32,411 nt of DNA, from assembly GCA_028705215.1 (NCBI GenBank), contig JAQWDY010000009.1, positions 1-32,411 on the forward strand, read 5' to 3'. The notes beneath the pieces were generated by a model, which saw nothing but the letters and a program-made list of their open reading frames with translations, searched no databases and had not been told where the DNA came from. The DNA comes from Patescibacteria group bacterium. GTDB lineage: Bacteria > Patescibacteriota > Patescibacteriia > Patescibacteriales > UBA12465. Made by a program: the position numbers and the translations under genes. Shown here piece by piece: positions 30,157-32,411 of the stretch. How positions within the stretch are numbered: position 1 is the stretch's first letter; each line of letters begins with the position of its first letter.

Positions 30157-30660
30157 ATGGCAAAATTATTAAATATTGTATATCATCCTAACCCTATACT
30201 ACGGAAAAAATCAGAAGAAATTGACATTAACGATTTAAAAAGTGGCAAATTGCAACAACTCCTTTTAGACATGGAAAGAACCATGAAAGAAAAAGATGGC
30301 GCTGGTCTTGCCGCTCCACAGATTGGAAAAAATATTAGATTAGTCGTTATTAGTCACAATGACAAAACGCTGTTCTTAATTAATCCTAAAATTACAAAAA
30401 AATCTTGGGCTAAAGAAACAGAAGAAGAGGGATGCTTATCAGTTGTAAATAAAAAAGGAGAGATAGTTTTTGCCCCTGTTAAAAGACACAAAAAAGTAAA
30501 CTTCACTTATTTTGATGCTAAGGGTAAAAAAAAGACTCTAACTGCAGAAAAAATGCTAGCTAGAGCGGTTCAGCACGAGATAGATCATTTAAACGGAATT
30601 CTTTTTATTGATTATCTTGAAAATCTTCCAGCCGGCATAGAGGCTGAAAGCAATAACTAG
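30157..30660 (+). CDS. def: Peptide deformylase
   Basis: This 167-residue metalloenzyme removes the N-formyl group from nascent proteins. All three motifs are intact: GAGLAAPQIG (motif 1), EEGCLSV (motif 2, with the Cys ligand) and QHEIDHLNG (motif 3, HExxH). Its last 72 bases overlap the 3' end of the convergent dedA gene. The functional partner fmt lies about 0.6 kb downstream on the same strand. It ends in TAG. Confidence 0.97.
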   Translation: MAKLLNIVYHPNPILRKKSEEIDINDLKSGKLQQLLLDMERTMKEKDGAGLAAPQIGKNIRLVVISHNDKTLFLINPKITKKSWAKETEEEGCLSVVNKKGEIVFAPVKRHKKVNFTYFDAKGKKKTLTAEKMLARAVQHEIDHLNGILFIDYLENLPAGIEAESNN

Positions 30661-31212
30661 AAACCAGCCGATTTCATGATAATAGAGGGCTAACAATTCT
30701 TGATTAGAACCAATAAAATAACCCAAACCGGCCAAAACACATACCCACAAAAAAGAACCCAATGTCGTATAAAGTAAAAAACTACCCAAGGGCATTTTTG
30801 AAAACCCAGCTGGAATAGAAACGAGTTGTCTTATAACCGGTATTAAACGACCAATAAAAGTTGCCGAAATAGCATTATCAAAAAAATATTTTTCTGCCTT
30901 CTGTATTTTTTCTGGACTGATAAATAAAAATTTAGCGAAACGATGATTAGCGAGTTTATAAATTAAGGGTCTGCCCAGATAATAACCCAAATAGTAATTT
31001 ATCAGAGCGCCTATTACAGAACCTATAACCCCTGCTATTATAATAAGCCAAATATTCATCTGCCCTAAACTAGCTAAGTAGGCAGCCGGCGGGACAATGA
31101 TTTCTGAAGGCATGGGCACAAAAGAACTTTCAATTGTCATTAAGATGCCTACGCCGATATAGCCTAAGTCCTTAGTAATACCTAATAAAAAAGCAAAGAA
31201 GCTGTTTAGCAT
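30589..31212 (-). CDS. DedA family membrane protein
   Basis: This 207-residue polytopic protein is of the DedA/SNARE-associated family (PF09335), recently linked to lipid-carrier (polyprenyl-phosphate or phospholipid) translocation. Family marks are SSFVPMPSEIIVPPAAYLAS near residue 29, a GAxxNYYLGYYLGRP block, and FIGRLIPVIRQLVSIPAG near residue 118 with its conserved Arg. The reading frame runs 72 bases into the antisense of def before its TAA, a convergent overlap. Its 5' end faces fmt across 42 bases. Confidence 0.9.
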   Translation of the reverse strand: MLNSFFAFLLGITKDLGYIGVGILMTIESSFVPMPSEIIVPPAAYLASLGQMNIWLIIIAGVIGSVIGALINYYLGYYLGRPLIYKLANHRFAKFLFISPEKIQKAEKYFFDNAISATFIGRLIPVIRQLVSIPAGFSKMPLGSFLLYTTLGSFLWVCVLAGLGYFIGSNQELLALYYHEIGWFLVIAFSLYAGWKIFKIINKKNSV

Positions 31213-31254
31213 AACGATAAGTTAATAAGCTTTATAATACCATAATTATACTCT
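31213..31254. promoter_or_regulatory. Divergent dedA/fmt promoter region
   Basis: Only 42 bases separate the two start codons. On the plus strand a perfect TATAAT (31233-31238) lies 16 bases before the fmt ATG. The same AT-rich block read on the minus strand gives TATTAT or TATAAA elements for dedA. -35 elements are not clear, so this is a suggestion. Confidence 0.35.
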
Positions 31255-32211
31255 ATGTCCAAGGTAACTAATAATAAAATAATAAACGTTGTTTTTATGG
31301 GCACTCCCGAATTTGCCATACCCGGACTTAAAGCTTTAATTGCAAATTCTCGCTACAATGTGAAAGCTGTCTATACTAAAGTAGATAAACCTCGGGGTAG
31401 AGGAAAAAAACTTAGCGCCTCTCCTGTAAAAATTTTGGCACAAGAACATAATATTCCCGTTTACCAACCTAACTCTTTAAAGACGGAAATACATAATATA
31501 GCAAAAATTAATCCTGACCTTATTGTTGTTATTGCTTATGGCAAAATTTTACCTAGAGAAATCTTAGAATTACCACGCTATGCCTGCATTAACGTGCATG
31601 GCTCACTACTTCCTCTCTACCGCGGCTCTGCCTGTCTTAATGCGCCAATTATAAATGGAGATAAAAAAACTGGCATTAGTATAATGAAAATAAATGAGAG
31701 CATGGATACTGGACCAATTTTAAAACAATTTGAAATTGAATTAAACTCTAATTCCAACCTAGAATACGTACACAACACCTTATCAAAACTAAGTGGTCAA
31801 GTTTTGATCCCAACCCTAAATGACTGGATTGATGGTAAATTAGAAATAATGTATCAAGATAATGATAAGGCAAGTTATGTGAAAATGTTAAAAAAGGAAG
31901 ACGGAAAAATAGATTGGCAAAAAAAAGCTATCACAATAGATCGTTTAATACGTGGCCTTAACCCCTGGCCAGGCACTTTTACTCACATTAATAACAAATT
32001 AATTAAGATAATCACTGCTCAAGTTGCGCCAAACTCAATAAATAAAAATCATAAAGTTGGTGAAGTGTTTCTTGAATCTGGGCACTTGACAGTAAAGTGT
32101 GGACAAGGTAACTTATTTATATTGAAATTACAAATTGAGGGCGGAAAAATTATGTCATCTTCTGATTTTATCAGCGGACATAGCGATATTATTGGCCAAA
32201 TATTAAAATAA
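31255..32211 (+). CDS. fmt: Methionyl-tRNA formyltransferase
   Basis: This 318-residue enzyme adds formyl from 10-formyl-THF to initiator Met-tRNA. It has VVFMGTPEFAIPGLKALI at the N terminus, the KPRGRGKKLSASPVK loop, the catalytic block INVHGSLLPLYRGSA (Asn, His, SLLP), the MDTGPIL motif carrying the catalytic Asp and a C-terminal OB-like domain starting near GLNPWPGTFT. The usual RGAAPIQWAI is RGSACLNAPI. It is followed 7 bases later by tRNA-Glu on the same strand. Confidence 0.96.
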   Translation: MSKVTNNKIINVVFMGTPEFAIPGLKALIANSRYNVKAVYTKVDKPRGRGKKLSASPVKILAQEHNIPVYQPNSLKTEIHNIAKINPDLIVVIAYGKILPREILELPRYACINVHGSLLPLYRGSACLNAPIINGDKKTGISIMKINESMDTGPILKQFEIELNSNSNLEYVHNTLSKLSGQVLIPTLNDWIDGKLEIMYQDNDKASYVKMLKKEDGKIDWQKKAITIDRLIRGLNPWPGTFTHINNKLIKIITAQVAPNSINKNHKVGEVFLESGHLTVKCGQGNLFILKLQIEGGKIMSSSDFISGHSDIIGQILK

Positions 32212-32218
32212 ACCAAAT

Positions 32219-32290
32219 GGTCCCTTCGTCTAGTGGTTAGGACACCAGGTTCTCATCCTGGCAACAGGGGTTCGATTCCCCTAGGGACTG
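32219..32290 (+). tRNA. tRNA-Glu (CTC anticodon)
   Basis: The 72-base cloverleaf has acceptor GGTCCCT/AGGGACT, D-arm GTCT/GGAC, anticodon stem CCAGG/CCTGG around TTCTCAT (anticodon CTC) and T-arm AGGGG/CCCCT with loop TTCGATT. The discriminator is G and CCA is not encoded. It probably shares the fmt transcript. Confidence 0.95.
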
Positions 32291-32295
32291 CTAAG

Positions 32296-32328
32296 AAAAA
32301 AGAACGCTTTTAGTTTGCGTTCTTTTTT
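32296..32328. terminator. Bidirectional terminator after tRNA-Glu
   Basis: A stem AAAAAAGAACGC / GCGTTCTTTTTT (12 pairs, nine-base loop) with A/T runs on both sides. It can end the fmt-tRNA-Glu unit and also the minus-strand gene that enters from the right edge. Confidence 0.88.
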
Positions 32329-32341
32329 AAATTTTAAATAA

Positions 32342-32411
32342 TTAAAACGTTTTTGCTATTTCCGAAAGCGCCCTTTGAATTGATGCCGCTAAACTCGGAT
32401 TCAGATGTTCT
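32342..32411 (-). CDS. 3' end of an unidentified gene (partial)
   Basis: On the minus strand a frame that is open at the window edge ends at TAA (32342-32344). Its last residues are EHLNPSLAASIQRALSEIAKTF, which look like an ordinary soluble helical C terminus. It is followed by a terminator. Too little is present to name it. Confidence 0.5.
   Translation of the reverse strand, partial: EHLNPSLAASIQRALSEIAKTF

Noticed and set aside
1-32411. Alternative genetic code (UGA as Gly or Trp)
   Set aside because: All core genes are uninterrupted under the standard code with no in-frame UGA, so there is no positive evidence for reassignment.
1-32411. CRISPR array, insertion sequence, integrase or prophage
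   Set aside because: No spaced direct-repeat array, terminal inverted repeats with a transposase, or phage structural genes were found on either strand.

Overview
The window is a compact, AT-rich bacterial chromosome segment (roughly one third G+C by eye). Features suggest a Patescibacteria/CPR-type genome: a small T4SS-type pilin, membrane-anchored TPR and Clp-like proteins, several divergent or degenerate enzymes, few Shine-Dalgarno sites and tightly packed genes. This placement is an inference from gene style, not a marker-gene phylogeny. The standard code fits every gene. All 31 stops I read are TAA (27) or TAG (4), and none is TGA.

Layout. Positions 1-6218, minus strand: tRNA-Trp, a gene-poor gap, rubrerythrin, an AI-2E-type permease, ribosomal protein L33, mutM preceded by a 34-codon small ORF and tRNA-Tyr, a pilin, then a two-gene cassette of unknown function (4060-5880) that looks foreign, then tRNA-Thr. 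Positions 6264-8756, minus: an epimerase, triosephosphate isomerase and a membrane TPR protein, probably one operon running into tRNA-Thr. Positions 8923-11388, plus: gyrB and a DUF212/PAP2-like membrane protein, ending in a strong bidirectional terminator. Positions 11447-24583, minus: nine or ten closely spaced genes in one direction. These are a small membrane protein, a membrane-anchored Clp-like AAA+ protein, a WecA/MraY-like glycosyl-phosphate transferase fused to a QueH domain, an L,D-transpeptidase, a large beta-propeller lipoprotein, a polytopic membrane protein, a PDZ/pseudo-HtrA protein, pgk, eno and a shortened phosphoglycerate-mutase-like protein. Positions 24762-30660, plus: clpB behind a CIRCE operator, a secreted repeat protein, a class III extradiol dioxygenase/MEMO-like protein, a small conserved-looking protein and peptide deformylase. 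Positions 30589-32411: DedA (minus), fmt and tRNA-Glu (plus), a terminator and the 3' end of an unidentified minus-strand gene.

Themes. Lower glycolysis is represented by tpiA, pgk and eno, but the adjacent mutase relative has lost metal ligands and the phosphotransferase domain. Protein quality control is represented by two oppositely transcribed Clp proteins: a canonical clpB under probable HrcA control and a membrane-tethered relative with a ruined first ATPase domain. Formyl-Met metabolism is represented by def and fmt. The most unusual items are the glycosyltransferase-QueH fusion, the pseudoenzymes (Clp-like D1, iPGM-like, HtrA-like) and the 4060-5880 cassette. That cassette has a near-consensus promoter, an ideal Shine-Dalgarno site and repeated putative operators in a genome where most genes show no SD. 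I saw no CRISPR array, insertion sequence or phage module.
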